64,000 bases of DNA, from the NCBI RefSeq assembly GCF_033343995.1, contig NZ_CP137573.1, positions 1,674,001-1,738,000 on the forward strand, read 5' to 3'. This DNA comes from Streptomyces sp. HUAS YS2. GTDB lineage: Bacteria > Actinomycetota > Actinomycetes > Streptomycetales > Streptomycetaceae. A program made the translations under genes and the position numbers. The notes beneath the pieces are model-generated. The model made no database searches. It was not told the DNA's origin and worked only from the letters and a program-made list of their open reading frames with translations. Of the stretch, positions 26,779 through 34,211 are shown in pieces (the first letter of the stretch is position 1; each line of letters begins with the position of its first letter).

Positions 26779-26834
26779 GACGGCCCCCGACCGGTTCCCC
26801 CGGCGCGTACGCCAGTCGCAACCATGATGTTCAT
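26769..26834 (-). CDS. possible 21-residue leader peptide ORF of the urease-like operon
   Basis: An ATG at 26834 preceded by GGAGAAGGA, the best ribosome binding site in this region, opens a 21-codon frame (MNIMVATGVRAGGTGRGPSC and one more residue) whose stop overlaps the first codons of the gamma-beta gene. The gamma-beta start itself has only a weak GGGGG. Translation coupling or attenuation by this leader is possible. It could also be chance in the untranslated leader. Confidence 0.4.
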   Translation of the reverse strand: MNIMVATGVRAGGTGRGPSCP

Positions 26835-27010
26835 TCCTTCTCCGAAAAGTGGGCGAGATACCTGCGCGTCACGGCCGCGATGTGCCATCAGGCCGGTCGT
26901 GGCCCGGAAGCGGCGGGGGTGGCGCGGGGCGGGATGAGCCCCGACAGATTGAGGAGCCGGCGGAGGACGAGCGCTGGGGCGGTCCGCTCTCGGCCATGCC
27001 ACTGTGACAC

Positions 27011-27028
27011 TGACTGAAAAACCAGTCA
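27011..27028. promoter_or_regulatory. operator B of the TTGACTGAA regulon, before the urease-like operon
   Basis: tgactg (27011-27016) and cagtca (27023-27028) form perfect arms around aaaaac. Read leftward it gives TTGACTGGTTTTTCAGTCA. The rest of the 335-base gap between ureAB and the TetR gene holds the untranslated leader and the leader ORF; I see nothing else in it. The TTGACT could be the -35 of the urease-like transcript. Confidence 0.75.
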
Positions 27029-27113
27029 AGATGCAGGTGAAGGAAAAGCGGAGGTCCGGAGCGAGCCGTGATCGGCGGACGGGTGTCCGTGGGCTCCGAG
27101 GCGGTCCGCGGGC

Positions 27114-27689
27114 TCAGCCGAGTCCGGCCAGCTCCGCGTCGATCGCGTCGCGCAGCAGGGCGCGCGCGTGATCGATGTGGATCCCCCCGCACAGCCAGCG
27201 CATGCTGAGCCCTTCCAGGAGAGCGGTGAGTCGCTCCCCCGCCGAGGCGAGCGCCGCGGCACTCGCCATGGGTCGGACCTGTCCGAGCAGCGCCGCCACA
27301 TCCTGACCCCACGTCAAAGTGGCCCGGGCCAGGTCCTCGCGGAGCAGTTCGTCGAAGACGGCACTGGCCCGGAGCTCGCCCCAGGCCGCACTGTTCTCCC
27401 GCACCTCGACGGTGTCCTGGAGCTCCAGGAGGAGCGTCTCCTCGAGTTCCTCGCGCGGGGTCAACGGCGGCGCGTCCGGGGCACGTTCCGCGGTGTAGTG
27501 CTCCGCGCGGCCGATGATGAACTCCAAGGTGCCGCGCAGGATGCCGGAACGGTCCTTGAAGTAGTAGTAGATGAGGGCCGTGGAGACCCCCGCCTCGCCG
27601 GCGAGCTCCTCCACGCGCAGCCCACGGATTCCGCGTCGGGCGATCACCCGCGCAGCCGCTTCGAGGATCTGATCACTGCGGGTCGCCAT
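27114..27689 (-). CDS. TetR-family repressor (paralogue A)
   Basis: 191 residues. The DNA-binding domain has ILEAAARVIARRGIRGLRVE, GVSTALIYYYFKD. The whole sequence is very similar to the TetR at 31906-32553, including WGELRASAVF and ERLTALLEGLS, so the two are paralogues and probably bind the same TTGACTGAA-type operators. It lies just upstream of operator B and the urease-like operon on the same strand. The remaining C-terminal ligand domain gives no hint of the inducer. Confidence 0.9.
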   Translation of the reverse strand: MATRSDQILEAAARVIARRGIRGLRVEELAGEAGVSTALIYYYFKDRSGILRGTLEFIIGRAEHYTAERAPDAPPLTPREELEETLLLELQDTVEVRENSAAWGELRASAVFDELLREDLARATLTWGQDVAALLGQVRPMASAAALASAGERLTALLEGLSMRWLCGGIHIDHARALLRDAIDAELAGLG

Positions 27690-27738
27690 GTTCGAACTCT
27701 ATCGGGACCGTCGAAACGCCCTCCCCCGGATCTCCGGA

Positions 27739-29445
27739 TCAATCCGCACTGCGATGCCGGTCCAGAACGATCGTGACGGACCCGTCCTCCGGGGCCACCT
27801 CGACCAGGCGGGCGATCACCAACTCCTTCTGATCCGCGCTCCGTACGCAGAAGGGCCGTTCGTCGGAGAGCTCGGCGAACGGCAGCGCCGTCACCGGTTG
27901 CGTCTCGATCCCGCGGACGCAGTCGGCCGCGCTCAGCTCGTCTCCGGCCGCGATGAAGGCGTCGCTCTCCTCGGGCAGGACGAACGCGTCGGCGCTGCGG
28001 GCGAGATACCAGGCCGCGGTGTCCTCGGGGACGACCTTCCCGGTCCTGAGATCGAACTCGTAGGACGTGTCCGGCGAGGTCAGCTCGACGTTCGCGTAGC
28101 CCGGCACATAGCGGGCCGGCTCCGTTCCGGACGGACGCGAGGAGGGATCGGACGGCCCGGCCGTGGCGGTCGCCACGGCCGACGGTGAGCCCCCGGCGTC
28201 GGGCGACTCGGTCTCGCCCTCCGGCGGGTAGTCGAAGTAGTAGACCGCTCCCCCGCCCACCATCAGGGCGAGGAACACGAGCAGCACGATGAGCGGCGCA
28301 CGCGCGCCGCGACGGGGCGAGCGGCGCGACCGCGGCGGGTACGGCGCCCCGGCGTCCCCGCCCGGGCGGGACCCCGGGCCGTCGGCGGGGGCCACGCCCC
28401 CGAAGCCGACGGGGGCCGCCGCCCCCTCGTCACCGGTGCGCCCGTACGGAGACGGAACCGCGGTGGCGGTGGCCGTGGCGGCGACGGCGGCGGTTGCCGT
28501 GGCGGTGGCGTGGACGTGCGTCGGTGCCCGACCCGCGTCGTGCCGCGCGATCTCGTCGCTGACCTGGTGGGGCAGCCATCCCTCGGCGAACTCGGGCCGC
28601 CCGCCGACGACGGGATGGGCGTGGACGGCCGCGATCAGTTCGGCGGTCGTCGGGCGGTCCTCGGGGCGCTTGGCCAGGCAGCGCCCGAGCAGATCCCGCA
28701 GCTCGACCGGGACCCGGGCGAGGTCGGGCTGCTCGTGGACCACTCGGTACAGCGCCGCGGACTCCGGCCCGTCCCCGAAGGGCGGGGCGCCGCCGGCCAC
28801 GTACACGGCGAGTGCGCCCAGCGCGAAGACGTCGGTCGCCGCCGTCGCCCGGAGGCCCAGCGCCTGCTCGGGCGCCATGAAGGCGGCGGTCCCGATCCGC
28901 AGGCCCGTCCCGGTCAGCGCGGCGGCGTCCGCCGCCCGCGAGATCCCGAAGTCGATCACCTTCGGACCGTCGGAGGCCATCAGCACGTTGGCCGGCTTGA
29001 GGTCGCGGTGCACCACGCCGACACCGTGGATCCCCTGCAGGGCCTCGGCGATGCCGGCCACGAGCAGCAGCACCGTGCGGACCGGCAGCGGGCCGTGCCG
29101 TCGTACCACCTGCTGCAGCGTCGGACCGGGAACGTAGGCCGTCGCCAGCCATGGCGTACGGGCGTCCACGCCGAAGTCGACCACCTGAGCCGTGAACAGA
29201 CCGTGGATCCGGCGGGCGCTGGCCACCTCCTGGGCGAAGCGCTCACGGAACTCGGGGTCCGCGGCGAATTCCTGCCTGACGACCTTCAGCGCGATGGGAC
29301 GCCCGCCCGGGGTGTAGGCCAGGTACACGACACCCATGCCACCGGCGCCCAGCCGGGCGTGGAGGCGGTAGCCACCGATCTCACTGGGGTCGTCGGAGGA
29401 CAGCGCCGTCTGCGCGGGCTGCTCTCCGGGAAGCTGAGCGGACAC
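27739..29445 (-). CDS. transmembrane Ser/Thr protein kinase (PknB class)
   Basis: 568 residues from the GTG at 29445; the frame is open further but upstream sequence runs into operator C. Kinase residues: glycine loop LGAGGMGVVY, Lys54 (IALKVV), HRDLKPAN at 146-153, DFG at 165-167, MAPEQA. An Ala/Thr repeat (HATATATAAVAATATATA) and a Pro/Gly-rich linker lead to one membrane helix (APLIVLLVFLALMVGGGAVY) and an extracellular domain of about 150 residues with two Cys (SAADCVRG, RPFCVRS) and no PASTA repeats. The TTGACT of operator C plus CATGAT 17 bases on would start transcription near 29490, consistent with this start codon. It may sense an extracellular signal linked to the cluster. Confidence 0.88.
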   Translation of the reverse strand: MSAQLPGEQPAQTALSSDDPSEIGGYRLHARLGAGGMGVVYLAYTPGGRPIALKVVRQEFAADPEFRERFAQEVASARRIHGLFTAQVVDFGVDARTPWLATAYVPGPTLQQVVRRHGPLPVRTVLLLVAGIAEALQGIHGVGVVHRDLKPANVLMASDGPKVIDFGISRAADAAALTGTGLRIGTAAFMAPEQALGLRATAATDVFALGALAVYVAGGAPPFGDGPESAALYRVVHEQPDLARVPVELRDLLGRCLAKRPEDRPTTAELIAAVHAHPVVGGRPEFAEGWLPHQVSDEIARHDAGRAPTHVHATATATAAVAATATATAVPSPYGRTGDEGAAAPVGFGGVAPADGPGSRPGGDAGAPYPPRSRRSPRRGARAPLIVLLVFLALMVGGGAVYYFDYPPEGETESPDAGGSPSAVATATAGPSDPSSRPSGTEPARYVPGYANVELTSPDTSYEFDLRTGKVVPEDTAAWYLARSADAFVLPEESDAFIAAGDELSAADCVRGIETQPVTALPFAELSDERPFCVRSADQKELVIARLVEVAPEDGSVTIVLDRHRSAD

Positions 29446-29507
29446 GTGGTGGCTCTTTCGGCAGGTGGAACAGGACGCACTCGGATGATGCGCCCTCATC
29501 ATGGAAC

Positions 29508-29525
29508 TAACTAAAGTTTCAGTCA
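29508..29525. promoter_or_regulatory. operator C of the TTGACTGAA regulon, between kinase and broken TetR
   Basis: The minus strand reads TTGACTGAAACTTTAGTTA; the core is actaaa-gt-ttcagt (29510-29523). It sits upstream of the kinase and, in the other direction, 45 bases before the remnant TetR start, the same position as operator E before the intact TetR at 31906. TTGACT ... CATGAT with 17-base spacing is a plausible leftward promoter. Confidence 0.7.
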
Positions 29526-29568
29526 ATATGTGACCATGATCAACGGGCATCACAGAAGGGATCACGCG

Positions 29569-29640
29569 ATGACGGACCGCAGAACGGCCATCCTCGAGGC
29601 CGCCGCCCGCCTCATCAGCCGGCGAGGAGTATTTGACTGA
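29569..29640 (+). pseudogene. truncated TetR gene (N-terminal 23 residues)
   Basis: ATG at 29569 opens MTDRRTAILEAAARLISRRG and then VFD-stop. The first 20 residues match the N-terminus of the TetR at 31906 (TDRRTAILEGAARVIARRGV). The frame ends exactly inside operator D, whose TTTGACTGA supplies the stop codon. This looks like a deletion that joined a TetR start to the operator of the next gene, leaving two operators 110 bases apart. Confidence 0.75.
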
Positions 29641-29651
29641 AATTCCAGTCA
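29634..29651. promoter_or_regulatory. operator D of the TTGACTGAA regulon, before deiminase copy 4
   Basis: tgactg (29634-29639) and cagtca (29646-29651) flank aaattc with perfect arms. On the plus strand TTGACT followed after 17 bases by CAGAGT can act as a promoter for deiminase copy 4. The stop codon of the TetR remnant lies inside it. Confidence 0.75.
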
Positions 29652-29821
29652 GTGTCAGAGTGCTTGACGTGAGGCGGCCATGTCGCCGGCGGCAGCCACC
29701 GGCGTTCGCGGTACCGGCGAGAACCCTCCCGCCGCAGGACGCGCATCGCGACCCCGCGTTCGCACCCCTCTCCCCCGCGTCTGCCCGCCTCGGTCCCGTC
29801 AGTCCACGATCGGAGTCCCAC

Positions 29822-30979
29822 GTGACCTTCCTTCCCACCCGGCGCTCCGCGCTGCGTTCGTTCGCCGGAATCAGCGCGATCATCCTCGGCGCCTCCGCGT
29901 GCGGCCCCACCGACAGCGGCCCGACCGGCTCCAGGAGCAGCTCCGACCCGGGCGGCGGCGAGGGCGGCGAGCTTCGGCTGGGTGCCGAGTGGGAGAGCCA
30001 CGCCCGCACCTTCATGTCGTGGCCCGCGCTGGAGTCGGTCTGGGAGGACGACCTGCCCTACGTCCGCGAGGACATCGCCCGCGTCGCCCGGGCCATCGGG
30101 GAGTACGAGGCCGTGGTGATGATGGCCCGCCCGGAGCAGGTGGCGGCCGCCCAGAAGGCGTGCGGTTCCCAGGTCGAGGTCATCCCGCTGGCCAACGACG
30201 ACTTGTGGGCCCGCGACATCGTCCCCGTCTTCGTCGAGGAGGACGGCGACGTCGTCGGCGTCGACTTCAACTTCAACGGCTGGGGCAACAAGCAGGTCCA
30301 CACCAACGACGCCAAGATCGGCCGCAAACTCCTCACCGAGTACGACATCCCCCGCGTCCAGGCACCCCTCGTCGCCGAAGGCGGCTCCTTCGAGACCGAC
30401 GGCGAAGGCACCCTCCTCATCACCGAAAGCTCGATCGTCAACGACAACCGCAACCGCGGAAAGAGCCAGACCCAGATCGAGACCGAACTCAAGGAAACCC
30501 TCGGCATCCAGAAGGTCATCTGGCTCAAGGGCGTACGCGGCGAAGACATCACCGACGCCCACGTCGACAGCCTCGTCCGCTTCACCGCCCCCGGCGTCAT
30601 CCTCCTGGACCGCGCCTTCCCCGCAATGCCCGCCGACTCCTGGTCCCGCTCCTCCGACCAGGCCAAGGCCGTCCTCAGCCAAGCCACCGACGCCCACGGC
30701 CGCACCTTCGAAGTCATCGACCTCCCCCAGCCCGACCCCGACCGCATCCCCGGCTACAGCGACGACTTCCTCTCCACCTACGCCAACTTCTACATCGCCA
30801 ACGACGCCGTCATCATGCCCAAGTTCGGCGACAAGAAGGCCGACGACCGCGCCCGCGGGATCCTCCAGGAACACTTCCCCAAGCGCGACATCGTCCCCGT
30901 CAGCATCGACACCATCGCCACCGGCGGCGGCGGCATCCACTGCGCCACCCACGACCAGCCCGGCGAGCCCGCCGCCTGA
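29822..30979 (+). CDS. exported lipoprotein of the agmatine deiminase/PAD family (copy 4)
   Basis: 385 residues from the GTG at 29822, with GGAG about ten bases upstream; the open frame extends 189 bases further but has no family similarity. The leader has TRRSALRSF and a lipobox with Cys27 (GASAC). Motifs: FMSWPALESVW, DLWARDIVPVF, VDFNFNGWGNKQ, EGGSFETDGEGT, DITDAHVDS and GGGGIHCATHDQP. It is a near twin of copy 1 (same architecture and most of the body identical by eye), so a duplication or transfer inside the cluster is likely. The middle of the gene uses C-ending codons almost exclusively. It is driven from operator D. Confidence 0.88.
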   Translation: MTFLPTRRSALRSFAGISAIILGASACGPTDSGPTGSRSSSDPGGGEGGELRLGAEWESHARTFMSWPALESVWEDDLPYVREDIARVARAIGEYEAVVMMARPEQVAAAQKACGSQVEVIPLANDDLWARDIVPVFVEEDGDVVGVDFNFNGWGNKQVHTNDAKIGRKLLTEYDIPRVQAPLVAEGGSFETDGEGTLLITESSIVNDNRNRGKSQTQIETELKETLGIQKVIWLKGVRGEDITDAHVDSLVRFTAPGVILLDRAFPAMPADSWSRSSDQAKAVLSQATDAHGRTFEVIDLPQPDPDRIPGYSDDFLSTYANFYIANDAVIMPKFGDKKADDRARGILQEHFPKRDIVPVSIDTIATGGGGIHCATHDQPGEPAA

Positions 30980-31002
30980 CGGCACGAAGCACCGGAGTCA
31001 CC

Positions 31003-31875
31003 ATGTCCAAGCCCAGACGCCAACAGCGCACGCGCACGAGAACGCGGGCCCCCGGCCTGATCCTCTTCGCCATGGTGGCCGCCGTCGCCTTGGGTGCCTG
31101 GTTCCAGTTCGGTGAACGTCAGGCCCTGGACACGGTGTACTCGGCGGGCAGCTCGGCTCCCGACCGCGTGGACGTCAGAGCCACCGTCCAGCGGGTCGAC
31201 GCCTCCGGCCGGGAGCTCGTCCTGCGCGTCCTGGTCGTCCCGCGAGGGGAGCTCTCCGAAGCCGGAGGAGCATCGCCCCGCGAGGACCTCGTGCTGCAGA
31301 CGTCGACCTCCACCCGTGGTGACCTGGCGTTCGAGGCCCACAGCCGCATCTCGGCCAGGGACGTGCCCGTCGCCCTCACAGGTGGCTCGATCACGGACCA
31401 TCCGTTCGACGCCTATGACGCGAGCATCGAGTTCGGCGCCACGCTGGGGGGTGAGCAGGTGCCCGTCCACATGGAGCTGAGCAACAACGACGCCCAGTTC
31501 TCGGCGGTGGTGGACGCCTCCGAGAGCGAGGGCATCGCCGGCTTCGACGTCGAGCTCGCGCGGTCCACCAGCGTCCTCGTGTTCACCGAGTTCATGATGC
31601 TGGCCATGTGGGCGCTCGCCGTCTCCGTCCTGATCGGCGCGTGGTTCCTCGTCACGCGCCGGCAAGGCCTCACCTGGCCCGCCCTCGGCTGGATGGCCGC
31701 CACCCTGTTCGCCCTGGCCGCCTTCCGCAACACGGCCCCGGGTGCGCCTCCGATCGGCAGCCTGCTCGACTATCTCGCGTTCTTCTGGGCCGAGACGGTC
31801 ATCGTGCTCTGTCTGATCACCGTCGTCGTGATGGCCGTCAGAGCCGAGCCCTACGCCGCGAAGACGACCAACTAA
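31003..31875 (+). CDS. DUF4436-like membrane protein
   Basis: 290 residues from the ATG at 31003, with GGAG eight bases upstream and 23 bases after deiminase copy 4. One N-terminal helix (LILFAMVAAVALGAWFQF) is followed by an extracytoplasmic beta-rich domain of about 170 residues (PFDAYDASIEFGATL, VPVHMELSN) and three C-terminal helices including FRNTAPGAPPIGSLLDYLAF, a pattern I associate with DUF4436. Function unknown. Cotranscription with an exported deiminase suggests a role at the same membrane. Its stop codon overlaps operator E. Confidence 0.75.
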   Translation: MSKPRRQQRTRTRTRAPGLILFAMVAAVALGAWFQFGERQALDTVYSAGSSAPDRVDVRATVQRVDASGRELVLRVLVVPRGELSEAGGASPREDLVLQTSTSTRGDLAFEAHSRISARDVPVALTGGSITDHPFDAYDASIEFGATLGGEQVPVHMELSNNDAQFSAVVDASESEGIAGFDVELARSTSVLVFTEFMMLAMWALAVSVLIGAWFLVTRRQGLTWPALGWMAATLFALAAFRNTAPGAPPIGSLLDYLAFFWAETVIVLCLITVVVMAVRAEPYAAKTTN

Positions 31876-31884
31876 AGATTCAGT
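31871..31884. promoter_or_regulatory. operator E of the TTGACTGAA regulon, before TetR paralogue B
   Basis: actaaagattcagt, extended to ccaactaaagattcagtcaaa; the minus strand reads TTTGACTGAATCTTTAGTTG. It overlaps the end of the DUF4436-like gene and lies about 20 bases before the TetR start, as expected for autorepression. Confidence 0.65.
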
Positions 31885-31905
31885 CAAATGTGAGAGACTG
31901 TCGTG

Positions 31906-32553
31906 ATGCAGACGACCACACGGGGCGGCACGACAACCGACCGCCGCACGGCAATCCTGGAAGGGGCCGCCCGCGTCATCGCCCGGCGGGGCGTCCGCGG
32001 ACTGAGGGTCGAGGAGCTGGCGGCGGAGGCGGGGGTCTCGACCGCGCTCATCTACTACCACTTCAAGGACCGGGCAGGGATCCTGCGCCACACGCTGGAG
32101 TTCATCAGCGACCGGGCCGAGCGCTACACCGCCGACAGGGAGGAGACCGCCGGGCCGTTCGACCCGTACCAGGAGCTGGAGCGGTCGCTGCTGCTCGAAT
32201 TCCAGGACCGTCCCGAGGTCCGCGAGAACAGCACGGCCTGGGGCGAACTGCGCGCCAGCGCGGTCTTCGAGCCGGAGCTCCGCACGGACCTGGCCCGAGC
32301 CGGCCAGACCTGGGTGCACGACGTCGCGGCACATCTGGGTCAGGTGTGCCCGCAGGTTCCCGCCCCGGCGCTCACCGCATCCGCGGAACGCCTGACGGCT
32401 CTCCTGGAAGGGCTCAGCACCCGCTGGCTGAGCGGCGCCCTGACCGCGACCCGCGCGCGCGAGCTCATGGGGGACGCGCTCGCCGTGGAGATCAGGCACC
32501 TGACACGCCGATGGCTCGCCCCCGGTGACACCGCCACGGGTGGGCGCGCCTGA
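31906..32553 (+). CDS. TetR-family repressor (paralogue B)
   Basis: 215 residues from ATG 31906 (a GTG three bases earlier is also possible). The helix-turn-helix domain has AILEGAARVIARRGVRGLRV and GVSTALIYYHFKDRAGILRH. It is a close paralogue of the TetR at 27114-27689 and the parent type of the remnant at 29569. Operator E lies immediately upstream. It is the best candidate for the regulator of all TTGACTGAA sites here, together with or in competition with paralogue A. Confidence 0.9.
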   Translation: MQTTTRGGTTTDRRTAILEGAARVIARRGVRGLRVEELAAEAGVSTALIYYHFKDRAGILRHTLEFISDRAERYTADREETAGPFDPYQELERSLLLEFQDRPEVRENSTAWGELRASAVFEPELRTDLARAGQTWVHDVAAHLGQVCPQVPAPALTASAERLTALLEGLSTRWLSGALTATRARELMGDALAVEIRHLTRRWLAPGDTATGGRA

Positions 32554-32594
32554 CGAGCACTCCCGTTTCACCTGCACTCCCCTAAGTAACTCGT

Positions 32595-32632
32595 CCGTAG
32601 GTATTGACTGAAAATTGAGTCAATACCTACGG
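32595..32632. promoter_or_regulatory. operator F, 15-bp-arm palindrome before the NCS1 permease
   Basis: Perfect 15-base arms (32595-32609 ccgtaggtattgact, 32618-32632 its complement) around gaaaattg. The inner TTGACTGAAAATTGAGTCAA is the regulon operator; the outer CCGTAGGTA arms extend the symmetry. It lies 76 bases before the permease start. Confidence 0.8.
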
Positions 32633-32707
32633 TGACGCAGCCCCGACACCTCCAGAAGTCGAGGCCGTCGAGGCGGACGGCAGACGCCTCCTTACCTAAG
32701 GGACCGC

Positions 32708-34159
32708 ATGGGTGCATTTGCCATGGATTCTGATGAGTCGACACCATCCTCCGGCATGGAACAGCACTCGATCGACTGGGTGCCCCTCGAGGAGCGGCAC
32801 GGCAAGCCCTCGAGTGTGGGTGCCATCTGGTTCGTCGGCAGCCTCAACCTCACGGGGCTGGCCACCGGCGTCGTGACGCTCTCGATGGGCGCCTCGCTCC
32901 TCTGGACAGTGGTCGCCACCGTCCTCGGCTCGCTCTTCGGCACGTTCTTCATGGCCTTCCACTCGGCACAGGGCCCTCAGCTGGGCCTGCCCCAACTGGT
33001 CCAGTCCCGACCGCAGTTCGGCTACCTGGGCGCCGCGGTGACCGTATGGGTGTTCGCCCTGGTCAACTACGTGGCCTTCAACACCTCCGACGCCCTGCTC
33101 TCCGGCCAGGCCATGCACATGCTCACCGGGATGCCCAACGGACTCGGCTATCTGCTGGCCGCCGCGGTCGCGACCGTCATCGCCCTGTTCGGGTACGACT
33201 GGATCCACCGGCTGAACCGGTGGCTCACCTGGCCCTTCGTCGTGATCACCGCGGCCGTCACCGCGGCGGCGCTGTTCGGCGGCGGCCTGCCCGCCGGGGT
33301 CTGGGACGCCGGCCCGTTCGAACTCGCCCCGTTCATGCTGGTGTTCGTCTTCGTCGCCGGATTCCAGCTGGGCTGGGCGCCGTACGTCTCGGACTACTCG
33401 CGCTACCTCAGGCCGGACGTCCCCGTCCGCAGCACCTTCTGGTGGACATACCTGCCCAGCGCGGTCTCCGCGATCTGGGTGTTCGTCCTCGGCGCGGTGG
33501 TCTCGGCCGGAGCCCCCGAGGGCACCGACCCGGTGACCGCGCTGAAGCTCGCCGCGGACCGCCTGTTCGGCGGATTCGGCACCATCGCGGTCGTGGTGCT
33601 GCTGATCGGGCTGCTGTCCATCATGGCGATCAACCAGTACGGCGGCAGCCTCACCATGATCTCGATCGTGGACTCGTTCCGGCCGGTCCAGCCGACGAGG
33701 ACCATCCGCGTCGTGACCATCGGGATCATGCTGGTGGCCGTCGGAACGATCTCCACGCTCGTCGGCATCGACCGCTTCAACTGGTTCTTCGCCAACGTGG
33801 TCGTCGTGCTGACCTACCTGTTCATCCCCTGGACGGCCATCAACCTGGTCGACTACTTCTTCGTCCGGCGCGGCCAGTACGTCGTGGCGGAGATCTTCAA
33901 CCCGCACGGGATCTACGGCCGTTGGGGCTGGCGCGGCAACCTCGCCTACGCGATCGGCCTCGCCTGCATGGCGCCGTTCATGGTCGTCACCGGTCTGTAC
34001 GTCGGGCCGGTCGCGGAGCGCCTCGGCGGCGTCGACTGCTCGATCCTGGTCGGCCTGCCCGTCGCCGGCGGCCTCTACTGGGCCTTCGCCCGCGGTCTCG
34101 ATCTGGCCACCGAACGCCGGATGGTCCGGGAGGAGGGGCTGCTGACACCACTCCACTGA
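32708..34159 (+). CDS. NCS1-family permease (purine/cytosine permease type)
   Basis: 483 residues from ATG 32708, preceded by AAGGGACC. Twelve membrane helices. NCS1 features: IDWVPLEERHGKPSS near the N-terminus, GPQLGLPQLVQSRPQFGYLG after helix 3, and GWAPYVSDYSRYL in helix 6, all typical of CodB/Fcy2-like transporters. The family imports nucleobases, hydantoins, allantoin and similar amides. Its operator and its position beside the deiminases make a ureido or guanidino solute plausible (inference). Deiminase copy 5 follows 52 bases downstream and is probably cotranscribed. Confidence 0.88.
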   Translation: MGAFAMDSDESTPSSGMEQHSIDWVPLEERHGKPSSVGAIWFVGSLNLTGLATGVVTLSMGASLLWTVVATVLGSLFGTFFMAFHSAQGPQLGLPQLVQSRPQFGYLGAAVTVWVFALVNYVAFNTSDALLSGQAMHMLTGMPNGLGYLLAAAVATVIALFGYDWIHRLNRWLTWPFVVITAAVTAAALFGGGLPAGVWDAGPFELAPFMLVFVFVAGFQLGWAPYVSDYSRYLRPDVPVRSTFWWTYLPSAVSAIWVFVLGAVVSAGAPEGTDPVTALKLAADRLFGGFGTIAVVVLLIGLLSIMAINQYGGSLTMISIVDSFRPVQPTRTIRVVTIGIMLVAVGTISTLVGIDRFNWFFANVVVVLTYLFIPWTAINLVDYFFVRRGQYVVAEIFNPHGIYGRWGWRGNLAYAIGLACMAPFMVVTGLYVGPVAERLGGVDCSILVGLPVAGGLYWAFARGLDLATERRMVREEGLLTPLH

Positions 34160-34211
34160 GCGACCCGAGCGCGTGCAGCACGTACCTCACCTCCCTGAGA
34201 AGGAGCACCAC

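Noticed and set aside
24317..26821. Single 834-codon frame covering ureC and upstream
   Set aside because: Only the part from the GTG at 26053 matches UreC; upstream is the shadow of the gamma-beta fusion gene.
29680..31875. 731-codon frame joining deiminase copy 4 and the DUF4436-like gene
   Set aside because: The first two thirds are the wrong frame of copy 4; only the part from 31003 is coding.
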